A stretch of DNA of 64,000 nucleotides from Riemerella anatipestifer ATCC 11845 = DSM 15868 (GTDB lineage: Bacteria; Bacteroidota; Bacteroidia; Flavobacteriales; Weeksellaceae): NCBI RefSeq assembly GCF_000252855.1, contig NC_017045.1:62001-126000 (forward strand), read 5' to 3'. A model generated the notes under the pieces. The model saw only the letters and a list, made by a program, of their open reading frames with translations. It was not told the origin of the DNA and searched no databases. Positions 17,827 to 26,231 of the stretch are shown piece by piece. The position numbers and the translations under genes were made by a program. Numbering within the stretch: the stretch's first letter is position 1; each line of letters begins with the position of its first letter.

Positions 17827-18321
17827 ATGTCTCAAAAAGAAAAAGACTTTTCGGAACTTATTAAAATCAATCAAGGGCTTATCATTAAAGTTTCTAGAAT
17901 GTACACCAATACGCTAGAAGACGAGCAAGATTTGTTTCAAGAAATTGTGCTACAATTATGGCGTTCTTTTGATTCTTTTAATGGTCAGTCCAAAATATCT
18001 ACTTGGATGTATCGGGTGTCTTTGAATACCGCCATTACACTTTTTAGAAAATCCTCAAAATCACCTAAAACAAACGAACTTAATGAAGGTTTTTATAATA
18101 CTCCCGAGGATAATCAGCATGAGCAAAGGCAACAAGTAGAACTTCTTTACAAAGTGATAAAAAAGCTACCCGAGGTAGAGCGAGCTATTGTAATGATGTA
18201 CTTGGATGAATTGTCCTACAAAGAAATCGCAGAAACTTTGGGGATAACAGAGGTTAATGCAAGGGTGAAGATGAACCGTCTTAAAAAAACTTTAAAAACA
18301 CTAATGGAACAATATGCCTAA
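17827..18321 (+). CDS. ECF-type RNA polymerase sigma factor
   Basis: The 164-residue sigma factor has region 2 (DEQDLFQEIVLQLWRSF, then STWMYRVSLNTAI) and region 4 with a helix-turn-helix (LSYKEIAETLGITEVNARVKMNRLKK). The start at 17827 (MSQKEK) is preferred over the in-frame extension to 17809 because a -7-like TATATTCG lies at about 17801-17808. The stop overlaps the next gene by 8 bp, a typical sigma and anti-sigma arrangement. Confidence 0.9.
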   Translation: MSQKEKDFSELIKINQGLIIKVSRMYTNTLEDEQDLFQEIVLQLWRSFDSFNGQSKISTWMYRVSLNTAITLFRKSSKSPKTNELNEGFYNTPEDNQHEQRQQVELLYKVIKKLPEVERAIVMMYLDELSYKEIAETLGITEVNARVKMNRLKKTLKTLMEQYA

Positions 18322-18973
18322 TTTTGATATAGATAAAATGAAAGAGGTTTGGAGAGAGCAACCTAAACCTACTTACGATAATCGGCAGATAGAACAAATG
18401 CTGAATAGGAAATCTCGCAATTATGTAAAAACTATTTTTTGGATAAGTGTTGCTGAATTTCTTGTAATATTGGCTTTCAATATCTATGGGTTTTGTTCCG
18501 TTAGGAGGGAGCCAGCCTTACTGAATATTTTTGATAAAATGAATATTAAAATAGGCACACATTTAATTGAAAACTATCATAATATAGAGTTATTTATTAA
18601 AGGAGTAAGCCTTATTCTTACGCTTTTGTTTGTGTTGCTTTTTTATTACAGTTATCAAAAGATAAGTATAGAATCTAACCTTAAGAAATTTATCACTCAG
18701 ATTATTAAATTTAGAAAAATAGTAAATGCTTTTATCCTAGCTAATTTAGCGATGTTTCTTGTGATTATGTTGGGGTATTTGGTAGAAATTATTTACTTGG
18801 CTTATGTACAAAATATATCATTTTCAGAGCCAAAGTTCTTGGTATTTTTGGTGAGTTATATTATATCTATCTTTTTGGGAGTTGGGTTTATATGGCTTTA
18901 TTATAGACTAATTTACGGTTTTATTATTAAAAGACTAAATGAAAAACTAAGACAACTTCAAAACCTATCATAA
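18314..18973 (+). CDS. Membrane protein, probable partner or regulator of the ECF sigma factor
   Basis: The 219-residue protein has a charged N-terminal region of about 45 residues followed by four membrane segments. It overlaps the sigma factor gene by 8 bp. It does not show a classical zinc anti-sigma motif (no HxxxCxxC). Its position makes it a candidate atypical anti-sigma factor, with the cytosolic N-terminus holding the sigma factor; this is inference from context. Confidence 0.75.
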   Translation: MPNFDIDKMKEVWREQPKPTYDNRQIEQMLNRKSRNYVKTIFWISVAEFLVILAFNIYGFCSVRREPALLNIFDKMNIKIGTHLIENYHNIELFIKGVSLILTLLFVLLFYYSYQKISIESNLKKFITQIIKFRKIVNAFILANLAMFLVIMLGYLVEIIYLAYVQNISFSEPKFLVFLVSYIISIFLGVGFIWLYYRLIYGFIIKRLNEKLRQLQNLS

Positions 18974-19017
18974 AGAGAATGCTTTTATAATAAAACGATT
19001 GTAGTGGTTTTCCAAAT

Positions 19018-19048
19018 TTGCTTTTTAAGTTTTAAAATATTACCTTTA
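19018..19048 (+). promoter_or_regulatory. Promoter of the kefG-kefC-like operon
   Basis: TTG at 19018-19020 is followed after 20 nt by TACCTTTA (19041-19048). The gene begins 19 nt later. Confidence 0.6.
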
Positions 19049-19067
19049 CGCCAAACGCTATATAAAA

Positions 19068-19598
19068 TTGGAAAGTAAAGTAGAAAAAACCTTAGTATTA
19101 TTTGCACATCCATTTTTGGAATATTCGGTATTTAATGCTCATCTTATTTCGTTTTACCAAGATAGAGAAAATGTTACTTTTAGAGATTTGTACGAAGAGT
19201 ATCCTAATTTTCATATCGCTGCATTTATGGAACGAAAAAGGATTAAAAACTACGACAAACTCATCTTTCAGTTTCCGTTGATATGGTTGGGTATTCCTCC
19301 ATTGCTTAATTTATGGTTAAGCGAGGTATTGGATATGAAGTGGTTGAGCAAACAAAATGAAAATCCACTCGCAGGGAAAAAAGCCATGATAATTGTAAGT
19401 GCAGGTGGCTCCGAAAATTCCTATACCCAAGGAGGAATGTATGAAAGGTCTATAGAAGATTTTATATTACCTCTTACCAAGAGTTTAGAAACTCTAGGTG
19501 TATCGGTAGAGAAAACAATTTGTGTATACGCCGCAAAGCAAAAAAAAATAGAAGAAGTTAATGAAATTCAACAGGAAATTTCTAAATTTTTGAGTTAA
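19068..19598 (+). CDS. NAD(P)H quinone oxidoreductase, KefG-like ancillary protein
   Basis: The 176-residue flavodoxin-fold protein resembles the KefF/KefG subunits: FAHPFLEYSVFNAHL near the N-terminus, FQFPLIWLGIPPLLNLWL, and VSAGGSENSYTQGGMY. These proteins activate glutathione-gated potassium efflux antiporters. The start is TTG at 19068, the only one that keeps the first beta strand. Its stop overlaps the antiporter start by one base (TAATG). Confidence 0.85.
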   Translation: MESKVEKTLVLFAHPFLEYSVFNAHLISFYQDRENVTFRDLYEEYPNFHIAAFMERKRIKNYDKLIFQFPLIWLGIPPLLNLWLSEVLDMKWLSKQNENPLAGKKAMIIVSAGGSENSYTQGGMYERSIEDFILPLTKSLETLGVSVEKTICVYAAKQKKIEEVNEIQQEISKFLS

Positions 19599-21451
19599 TG
19601 TCAGAGAGTTTATTTAAGATTACATTAGTTTATCTAGGGGCAGCCATTTTTTTAGTACCCATTGTAAGGAAGTTTGGTTTTAGTTCGGTTATAGGCTATA
19701 TATTAGGAGGTATTTTGGTAGGACCTTTTGCATTAAAACTTACAGGTAATGCAGAAGATGTGATGCACAGTACCGAGTTTGGAGTGGTGATGTTACTCTT
19801 CATTATTGGTTTGGAGTTAGAGCCTCGTAAATTTTGGGCTATGAGAAAAAGTATTTTAGGGCTTGGCTTTTCTCAGATGGCATTTACCTTCGGATTGATA
19901 TTCCCGATATTGCATTTGGCAGGGTGGGAGGTTACCACTAATATTGTAGTTTCTATAGCATTCGCAATGTCTTCTACGGCGATTGTTCTACAAACACTAA
20001 AGGAAAAAAACCTATTTAATACCGTATCTGGAGAGGCTTCGTTTTCCACTTTGTTGTTTCAAGATATAGCAGTAATACCCATTTTAGCATTATTGCCAGT
20101 GCTTGCGGGGCAGTCTGAAGAAGGCGAAAAATCAGTGCTGATTACTTATTTACCAGAGTGGCTGCAACCCTTTTCGGTGATATTAGGTGTGGGAGTGCTT
20201 ATTCTTTTAGGTAGATATCTCTTTGTACCGTTTTTAAGGTATGTATCTCGTTCAGGAATGAATGAGTTGCTTACCGCATCGTCATTATTCTTGGTGGTAG
20301 GAGTTTCCGAGTTGATGCTACTCGCAGGATTAAGCCCCGCTTTGGGAGCCTTTTTAGCAGGTGTGATGCTCGCCAATACCGAATTTAGACACGAGTTAGA
20401 AAGCCAAATAGACCCATTTAAAGGTTTACTTTTGGCGGTTTTCTTTGTGAGTGTAGGTTCTACAATTAACTTTAATGTGATACAGCAAGACCCATTATTT
20501 ATATTCTCAATGGTTGTTTTGGCAACATTGGTTAAGTTCGGGGTGTTATTCTTGGTAGGGAAGATGTTTAAAATGAGTAACGACCAAAACTTCCTCTATT
20601 CCTTTGGAATGTCCCAAGTGGGAGAGTTTGCTTTTGCGATTATCACTTTTGCGGTTAAACTCAACTTGTTAGATTTAGAAATAAGCTCTCAAATGATTTC
20701 CGTTGTGGCTATTTCAATGATGATTACGCCGTTTTTACTATTATTAAATGAAAGGGTTATTGCTCCTAATTTTAATGTTAAATTTGAAGAACCTGCATCA
20801 GATTTAGTCTCAGAACCTATCAAACAGAAAAAAATAATTATTGTAGGTTTTGGGCATTTCGGGAGTACCGTAGGTCGTTTACTAAAGGTGAGTGGTATAA
20901 AAGCCACGGTCTTGGATAACGATTCTAACCGTGTGAACCTTCTTAGACAGAAAGGTTTTAAAGTATATTATGGTGATGCTAAAAGGGTTGAAATTATGAG
21001 GGCAGCAGGTGCTGAAAATGCCGAAATATTGGTGTTGTGTTTAGACGACCCTGAAAGTAACAAGTATATGATTCAGATGGCGAAATCTCATTTCCCTCAT
21101 TTGCAAATATTTGTTAGAGCTAGAAACCGTTTAGATGCTTACGATTTTATTAACGATGGTATCCACAATATTTATAGAGAAACCTTGGAAACGGCGGTTA
21201 ATATGGGTGTGGATATTTTAAACGCGTCGGGCTTTAGAAAATACGCTGCAAGAAGATTAGCTAATAGATTTATCGCTATAGATAACGATTCTACCATTCG
21301 TTTAGCGAAACAAGATATAGACAGTGATACCACATTTACCATCAAAGAATCCTTGGAGAGGGAAGCTCGTTTATTAGCTGATGATAATATCTCGTTTGAA
21401 GATGAACATTGGCTAGACGAAGATGAAGAGGTGGAAGAAGAAAAAAGCTAA
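19598..21451 (+). CDS. Monovalent cation:proton antiporter-2 (KefB/KefC-like) with TrkA-N domain
   Basis: The 617-residue protein has a Na/H exchanger domain with about twelve membrane segments (residues 1-385), then a cytosolic TrkA-N (RCK) domain with the nucleotide-binding start IIIVGFGHFGSTVGRLL near residue 410, and an acidic tail. It probably exports potassium under control of the adjacent KefG-like oxidoreductase and nucleotide ligands. The one-base overlap supports tight coupling. Confidence 0.9.
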   Translation: MSESLFKITLVYLGAAIFLVPIVRKFGFSSVIGYILGGILVGPFALKLTGNAEDVMHSTEFGVVMLLFIIGLELEPRKFWAMRKSILGLGFSQMAFTFGLIFPILHLAGWEVTTNIVVSIAFAMSSTAIVLQTLKEKNLFNTVSGEASFSTLLFQDIAVIPILALLPVLAGQSEEGEKSVLITYLPEWLQPFSVILGVGVLILLGRYLFVPFLRYVSRSGMNELLTASSLFLVVGVSELMLLAGLSPALGAFLAGVMLANTEFRHELESQIDPFKGLLLAVFFVSVGSTINFNVIQQDPLFIFSMVVLATLVKFGVLFLVGKMFKMSNDQNFLYSFGMSQVGEFAFAIITFAVKLNLLDLEISSQMISVVAISMMITPFLLLLNERVIAPNFNVKFEEPASDLVSEPIKQKKIIIVGFGHFGSTVGRLLKVSGIKATVLDNDSNRVNLLRQKGFKVYYGDAKRVEIMRAAGAENAEILVLCLDDPESNKYMIQMAKSHFPHLQIFVRARNRLDAYDFINDGIHNIYRETLETAVNMGVDILNASGFRKYAARRLANRFIAIDNDSTIRLAKQDIDSDTTFTIKESLEREARLLADDNISFEDEHWLDEDEEVEEEKS

Positions 21452-21500
21452 ATGGTGAATATTTTGCAGTGATTTAGAGCATAGACATCAAAAATAGAAC

Positions 21501-21508
21501 TATCTTTG
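21501..21508 (+). promoter_or_regulatory. -7 promoter element for the btuB transcript
   Basis: TATCTTTG lies just upstream of the cobalamin riboswitch. Confidence 0.6.
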
Positions 21509-21514
21509 CCAAAG

Positions 21515-21676
21515 TTTTGGTTTAGCCTATTGGGTTAATTAAAAGGGAATCAAGTGAAAGTCTTGAACTGTCCCCGCAACTGTAAATTGCTTTAATAAAG
21601 TTTCTACATTTTATTGCCACTGTATTATTGTTATGCGGGAAGGCGTAGAAATGCAAAAGTCAGGAGACCTGCCAAA
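21515..21676 (+). promoter_or_regulatory. Cobalamin (adenosylcobalamin/B12) riboswitch
   Basis: The conserved parts appear in order: a GGGAA-N-GTGAAA-type start near 21545-21560, CTGTCCCCGCAACTGTAA near 21568-21585 (the B12 core), GCCACTG near 21615, GCGGGAAGGC near 21635, and GTCAGGAGACCTGCC near 21659-21673 (the 3' half of the core). It lies directly upstream of a TonB-dependent receptor, so B12 would lower expression of the receptor and the lipoprotein that follows. Confidence 0.95.
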
Positions 21677-21721
21677 CGAATGATATTTTTAATAAAAACT
21701 TTCGGAGGAAGAGTATTTTAT

Positions 21722-23548
21722 ATGATAAGATTAGTTTTGCTGACGAGTCTATCGTCGGTCTTTTTTGTGCAAGCTCAACAGAAGGAAACGGTTATAGATA
21801 CCGTAGCCATCAATCTGGTGTCGCCTACTTCACTTTCTGTAGGACACGAGGTGGTTAAAATTGACTTAAAGAACAATCCAGAAACTTTTATAGAAGGGCT
21901 ACTCCAAAAGCAGACGGGAGCGGTTATTAGGAACTACGGTTATGGCAATTTAGCATCGGTTTCTATAAAGGGGCTTTCGCCGTCTCAACATTTATTTACT
22001 TGGGAAGGTATTCCTATCAATTCCTCTTTAAATGGGCAGGTAGATGCCAATATTATCAGCTCTAATTTAAATAGTAATTTAACTTATCGTAGTGGCTCGG
22101 GGAGTAGTGGTTTCGGGAGTGGAGCGTTGGGTGGAGTGTTCGCTTTAGAATTTAATCCTAATTTTAATGAGCAAACGCAATACAGGTTAGAAAATACTTT
22201 AGGAAGTTTTGGACTTAGCAGAAATAGCTTTTCGGTACAGAACAATACTTCTAGATGGAGCTGGAATGCTGGAGTGAATTATCTTCGTTCGGATAACGAA
22301 TTTCCGTTCCGAGATAAATTTGGTAAGAAAGGTAAAACAAGAAATTCAGGGTTTGATATTGCGGATATTTACCTTAATAGCGTCTATAAACTTAGTGGGA
22401 AGCATAAAATATCCTTTAATATTTGGAACCAGTGGGCGTCTAGAAATGTAGGAGCTACCGAAGCACAGCCCATAGCACAACAGATTCAAGATGACGAAAG
22501 CACTCGTATGCAAGTGTCTTGGTTTTATCATAATAGAGGTTTTGAACAGCAGTTGCAATCTGCCTATACCAAAGAATTTTTTAGGTTTAGAATGAATGCT
22601 AAAGATGGTGGGACGGTTAGTTTTGCCGAAAACTATTTTGCCAACTATATTGCAAAGTTAGCGTTTAGTAAATCATTGGTAAAGCTGGGGCTTCAGTCCA
22701 AATATACCACAGGAGGTGGCGATAATCTAAGGATTAGTCCGCTTAAAGAGTGGCATTCGTTTGTGAATTACCGTTATAATTTTAACGATTGGAGTGTGGT
22801 TTCTGCTAATTTGCGAAAGTCGTTTTCATCTTTGTTTAGCATTCCCATTACTTATGATGTGGGCTTGGAATTAGAGCCTCTAAAACATTTAAGTATCAAG
22901 GCTTCTTATGCCACTTCTTACAGGCTCCCTACCTTTAACGATTTGTATTGGAAACAAGGTGGAAATCCTCTACTAAAGCCCGAAGCAGGGAAGATGGGAG
23001 AGTTAAGTGTAGGCTACAAGTATAAAAATACGCAATCTATAGGAGTGTCTGTGCATTATGGTGAAGTGAAAGATTGGATATTGTGGTATCCTAATGATGT
23101 TGGTTTTTGGACACCTACTAACTTAGATTTTGTTATTACTAAAGGTGGACAAGCAAGGTCTTCTCATCGTTTTGTTTGGAATGGCGTAGGGCTTAATTTT
23201 AATAATTTATTGACTTACACTGAAACCTATAATCAGCGAACTCAAAAATCACTTATCTATATTCCTAGGTGGAACTATTCTAATACTTTTAGTTTAGATT
23301 GGAAAAAATACCACTTAGAGCTAGAACATTTATTCACTTCGGAGAGAGCCACAGACCAGATAAATAGAGATTTTTTAGCACCTTATCACTTGTGGAATGT
23401 AGGTTTAGGGTTTGATTTCAAATTAAAGAACATTAGTAATTCTCTTAACATTAGAGTTCAGAATATTCTAGACCAGTCTTATAACACAATGCAGGGCTAT
23501 CCTATGCCAGGCAGGTATTTTTTAACTACTTTAAAAACTAATTTTTAA
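21722..23548 (+). CDS. btuB: TonB-dependent vitamin B12 receptor, BtuB-like
   Basis: This 608-residue outer membrane receptor begins at 21722 with a signal peptide (MIRLVLLTSL to QAQQ). The open frame extends upstream to 21614, but that part is riboswitch. A plug domain (QTGAVIRNYGYGNLASVSIKG, SQHLFTWEGIPINSS) is followed by a barrel ending in PMPGRYFLTTLKTNF. The cobalamin riboswitch directly upstream makes cobalamin or a precursor the likely substrate. It is followed after 12 nt by a BtuG-like lipoprotein gene. Confidence 0.88.
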   Translation: MIRLVLLTSLSSVFFVQAQQKETVIDTVAINLVSPTSLSVGHEVVKIDLKNNPETFIEGLLQKQTGAVIRNYGYGNLASVSIKGLSPSQHLFTWEGIPINSSLNGQVDANIISSNLNSNLTYRSGSGSSGFGSGALGGVFALEFNPNFNEQTQYRLENTLGSFGLSRNSFSVQNNTSRWSWNAGVNYLRSDNEFPFRDKFGKKGKTRNSGFDIADIYLNSVYKLSGKHKISFNIWNQWASRNVGATEAQPIAQQIQDDESTRMQVSWFYHNRGFEQQLQSAYTKEFFRFRMNAKDGGTVSFAENYFANYIAKLAFSKSLVKLGLQSKYTTGGGDNLRISPLKEWHSFVNYRYNFNDWSVVSANLRKSFSSLFSIPITYDVGLELEPLKHLSIKASYATSYRLPTFNDLYWKQGGNPLLKPEAGKMGELSVGYKYKNTQSIGVSVHYGEVKDWILWYPNDVGFWTPTNLDFVITKGGQARSSHRFVWNGVGLNFNNLLTYTETYNQRTQKSLIYIPRWNYSNTFSLDWKKYHLELEHLFTSERATDQINRDFLAPYHLWNVGLGFDFKLKNISNSLNIRVQNILDQSYNTMQGYPMPGRYFLTTLKTNF

Positions 23549-23560
23549 TATCCATATTTT

Positions 23561-24607
23561 ATGAAAAAATCACTAGCTTTTTTATCAGCTGTAGTATTAC
23601 TTACAGCGTGTAATAGAAACGAAGACTACACTCCAAAAGGAGATTACGAAAATGGCTTTTTTATTTTGAATGAAGGCTATTTCGGTCAGAACAATGGGAG
23701 TTTAGATTATGTTTCTTATGGTTTTTCTAATACAGAAGAAAAGGTTTATCAGAAGGTAAACAGCGAAGCTCTAGGAGATACGCCACAGTCTTCTTACCGA
23801 AATGGAGACGACCTTTACATTGTTGTTAATAACAGCAATAAATTGGTAAAAGTGAACAGATACGCGATGAAGAAACAAGCCGAAGTAACCACAGGGCTTA
23901 AGAACCCTAGATATATGACGGTAGTTAATGGTAAACTTTACATTACCAACTGGGGCGAAGGTCTTGATAATACAGACGACTATATATTGGTGCTAGATGC
24001 AGCCACTTTAAAAGAAGTCGCTAAAATATCGGTAGATTATGGCGTAGAGAAGATATTCTCGTTCCAAAACAAGATTTATGCATTGCTAGAAGGGGGGTGG
24101 GGCAAAAATAACAAACTAGCCGTTATCAATCCGTCTAGCAATGTGGTGGAAAAATATTACACTATTGGTTATAATCCTAATGGTTATTTAGTAGAGGATA
24201 ACAAAGTGCTTATTACTTGTAAGGGAGATGGCTTTTACGATGCTAGTGCTAACTGGGCTTACACTAGCACGGTGGACGGTAGCATTTGGACGCTTACAGC
24301 CTCTGGAGTAGAAAAAACTTACGATTGGGCTCAAACTCCTGACAAAAAGGAAAGTATTCAAGAAATTGTGAAGGTTAATCAGTCTTATTTCTTCTTAGTA
24401 GATGGCAAACTACACAAGGCAGCAGTAGGCTCTGACCTTACTAAGAGTACCCAAGTTTCCGAAACTTCTTTCTATAGATTATCTAAACTAGATGAGGTTT
24501 TTGCAGTAGGGTTAGACGGCAGAAATGCTAAGGCTTTATTCTTTAACGAAGCAGGTTTACAGAAAACCATTTCTACAGGGCTTTATCCTAACAGCGTAGT
24601 GGAGTAG
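23561..24607 (+). CDS. Surface lipoprotein, BtuG-like beta-propeller (DUF5074/YncE type)
   Basis: The 348-residue protein has a lipoprotein signal (LLTAC, Cys17) followed by NRNED, an acidic pattern like Bacteroidota surface-export signals. The rest shows repeated propeller strands such as GFFILNEGYFGQNNGSLDYV, LYITNWGEG and NGYLVEDNKVLITCKG. In gut Bacteroides, BtuG propellers capture B12 and hand it to BtuB; location behind riboswitch and receptor supports the same role. The assignment rests on context and fold pattern. Confidence 0.75.
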   Translation: MKKSLAFLSAVVLLTACNRNEDYTPKGDYENGFFILNEGYFGQNNGSLDYVSYGFSNTEEKVYQKVNSEALGDTPQSSYRNGDDLYIVVNNSNKLVKVNRYAMKKQAEVTTGLKNPRYMTVVNGKLYITNWGEGLDNTDDYILVLDAATLKEVAKISVDYGVEKIFSFQNKIYALLEGGWGKNNKLAVINPSSNVVEKYYTIGYNPNGYLVEDNKVLITCKGDGFYDASANWAYTSTVDGSIWTLTASGVEKTYDWAQTPDKKESIQEIVKVNQSYFFLVDGKLHKAAVGSDLTKSTQVSETSFYRLSKLDEVFAVGLDGRNAKALFFNEAGLQKTISTGLYPNSVVE

Positions 24608-25513
24608 TTAAGGGAGCTTATTTCTTTTCACTCGGTCTATAGCGAGGTTGAGCTCGTTGCCTAGGAGTATGAGGATAATGTTGAGATTAACCCAAATCAT
24701 CGCTAAAATAATAGTTCCTATTGAGCCATAGAGTACATTGTATCTGGCGAAATTTGTAGCGTAGAAGATAAATCCATAGGTAATGAGTACAAATAATAAG
24801 GTGGTGAGTACTGCTCCAGGAACGGCAGACAGCCACCTTTTCACTTTAACGCACCCTACCCAGTAGAAAAGACTTAACAAAATAAAATAAAATAACGGGA
24901 ATGAGATAAACCCAATAATTTTAGATAGATTAACAATAAGCCAGTTGAGATTGTATTTAGGCGTGAATAGTTTAAGCACCACTTCGGAGTAGTAAATCCC
25001 AAAAAGAGAGAGAAATATCAAGGTCACAAAGGCTAGAGTAACTAAGATAGAAATGGTGTATTCTCTGATGAAAGTCCTTTTGGAGTCGGTATTTTCATTA
25101 AACCCATTGATGAGGGAAAATGTACCATTAGTAGCAAACACCAAAGCAAAAAGTATGGTAAGTTTGCTAATGCTTTTCATATTGGGGATAATGCTGTTCT
25201 GTATGTACTCTGTAACATCGTGCAGCATATGTGTGGGGAGTATATTAGCCATAAATACCTCGAAAATATAGAATTGGAGTTTATCATAATGAGGCATATA
25301 AGGCAAAATGGATAGTAAAAACAGCAGGAATGGGAAAATACTCAAAAAGAAGCTCCACGAAATACTAGCGGCTTGTTTTACCACATTATTTTTAAATACC
25401 CCTTGCCCGTAGATTTCAAACATCTTCCACAAAGAAATTTCTAAAACAGGAAGGTGGATAGAATCTAAAAAGCGGTGAATTTTTAAAAGAAATTTAGGGG
25501 TCTTTAACGCCAT
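24608..25513 (-). CDS. YihY/virulence factor BrkB family membrane protein
   Basis: The 301-residue protein has six membrane segments and the family start region WKMFEIYGQGVFKNNVVKQAASISWSFFLSIFPF split over residues 28-62. YihY proteins are inner-membrane proteins; older annotations as ribonuclease BN are wrong. Its stop abuts the stop of the BtuG-like gene with no gap, so the two convergent genes share no terminator I can see. Confidence 0.88.
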   Translation of the reverse strand: MALKTPKFLLKIHRFLDSIHLPVLEISLWKMFEIYGQGVFKNNVVKQAASISWSFFLSIFPFLLFLLSILPYMPHYDKLQFYIFEVFMANILPTHMLHDVTEYIQNSIIPNMKSISKLTILFALVFATNGTFSLINGFNENTDSKRTFIREYTISILVTLAFVTLIFLSLFGIYYSEVVLKLFTPKYNLNWLIVNLSKIIGFISFPLFYFILLSLFYWVGCVKVKRWLSAVPGAVLTTLLFVLITYGFIFYATNFARYNVLYGSIGTIILAMIWVNLNIILILLGNELNLAIDRVKRNKLP

Positions 25514-25519
25514 TAAATC

Positions 25520-25540
25520 TATATTTGTACCGCAAATATA
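25520..25540. promoter_or_regulatory. Divergent back-to-back -7 elements for yihY-like gene and rlmH
   Basis: TATATTTG occurs on the plus strand at 25520-25527 and on the minus strand at 25540-25533. Together they form an inverted repeat in the 48-bp gap between divergent genes, so the two promoters would compete for overlapping polymerase sites. Confidence 0.55.
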
Positions 25541-25561
25541 TTAAAAATAAATCTTTTGCTT

Positions 25562-26035
25562 ATGCAGTTCAAATTGATATGTATCGGAAAAACAGACCAA
25601 AAGGAAATGCAAAACCTCATTAGTTACTATCATAAAAGGCTACCCAAATACTATAATTTTGACATCGTAGAGCTTCCAGATATTAAAAACGCCAAAAACC
25701 TCACCCCAGAAGTGATTAAAAAAGAGGAAGCCAAACTATTTTTCAACCATATAGAAAGTACGGATACCATTATCTTGTTGGACGAGAAGGGCAAGCAGTT
25801 CACCAGTAGGGCTTTTTCGGAGCAAATCCATCATTATATGAATGCGTCTATTAAGCGGGTGTGTTTCTTGATAGGCGGGGCGTATGGCTTTTCGGAAGAG
25901 ATTTACCAACGAGCCAACGATAAACTTGCTCTTTCTAAAATGACCTTTACCCACCAGATGATAAGACTATTCTTTGTAGAACAAATCTACCGTGCAGACC
26001 AAATCTTACAAGGCAAACCTTATCATAACGATTGA
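25562..26035 (+). CDS. rlmH: 23S rRNA (pseudouridine1915-N3)-methyltransferase RlmH
   Basis: The 157-residue SPOUT methyltransferase shows DTIILLDEKGKQFTSRAFSEQ, the knot region VCFLIGGAYGFSEE, and the C-terminal LSKMTFTHQMIRLFFVEQIYRA. Length is typical. The start is ATG 25562; a TTG two codons upstream (25556) is less likely because the plus-strand -7 element and start spacing suit the ATG. Confidence 0.95.
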   Translation: MQFKLICIGKTDQKEMQNLISYYHKRLPKYYNFDIVELPDIKNAKNLTPEVIKKEEAKLFFNHIESTDTIILLDEKGKQFTSRAFSEQIHHYMNASIKRVCFLIGGAYGFSEEIYQRANDKLALSKMTFTHQMIRLFFVEQIYRADQILQGKPYHND

Positions 26036-26204
26036 GGTATAGTTTTTTGAGTTTGTTTATTTGATGAGAATTTCTTCACTGTTTAGTTTTAGTATGGATT
26101 TAATTATTTGTAAAATGACCTTAAATAAAAGAAAAAAAATATAATTTAAACATTGTTTAATAATTTTTTAATATTAAGTATGTAATGCATTGTTTAAAAA
26201 GTAG

Positions 26205-26212
26205 TATATTTG
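26205..26212 (+). promoter_or_regulatory. -7 promoter element for the large surface-protein gene
   Basis: TATATTTG lies 20 nt before the start at 26232. A 10-nt direct repeat, CATTGTTTAA, occurs upstream at 26151-26160 and 26188-26197, 37 bp apart. Confidence 0.55.
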
Positions 26213-26231
26213 TGCCCCTTAAAATACAGTT

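Noticed and set aside
21614-21721. 36-residue N-terminal extension of the B12 receptor
   Set aside because: The extension is riboswitch sequence; the signal peptide begins at 21722.
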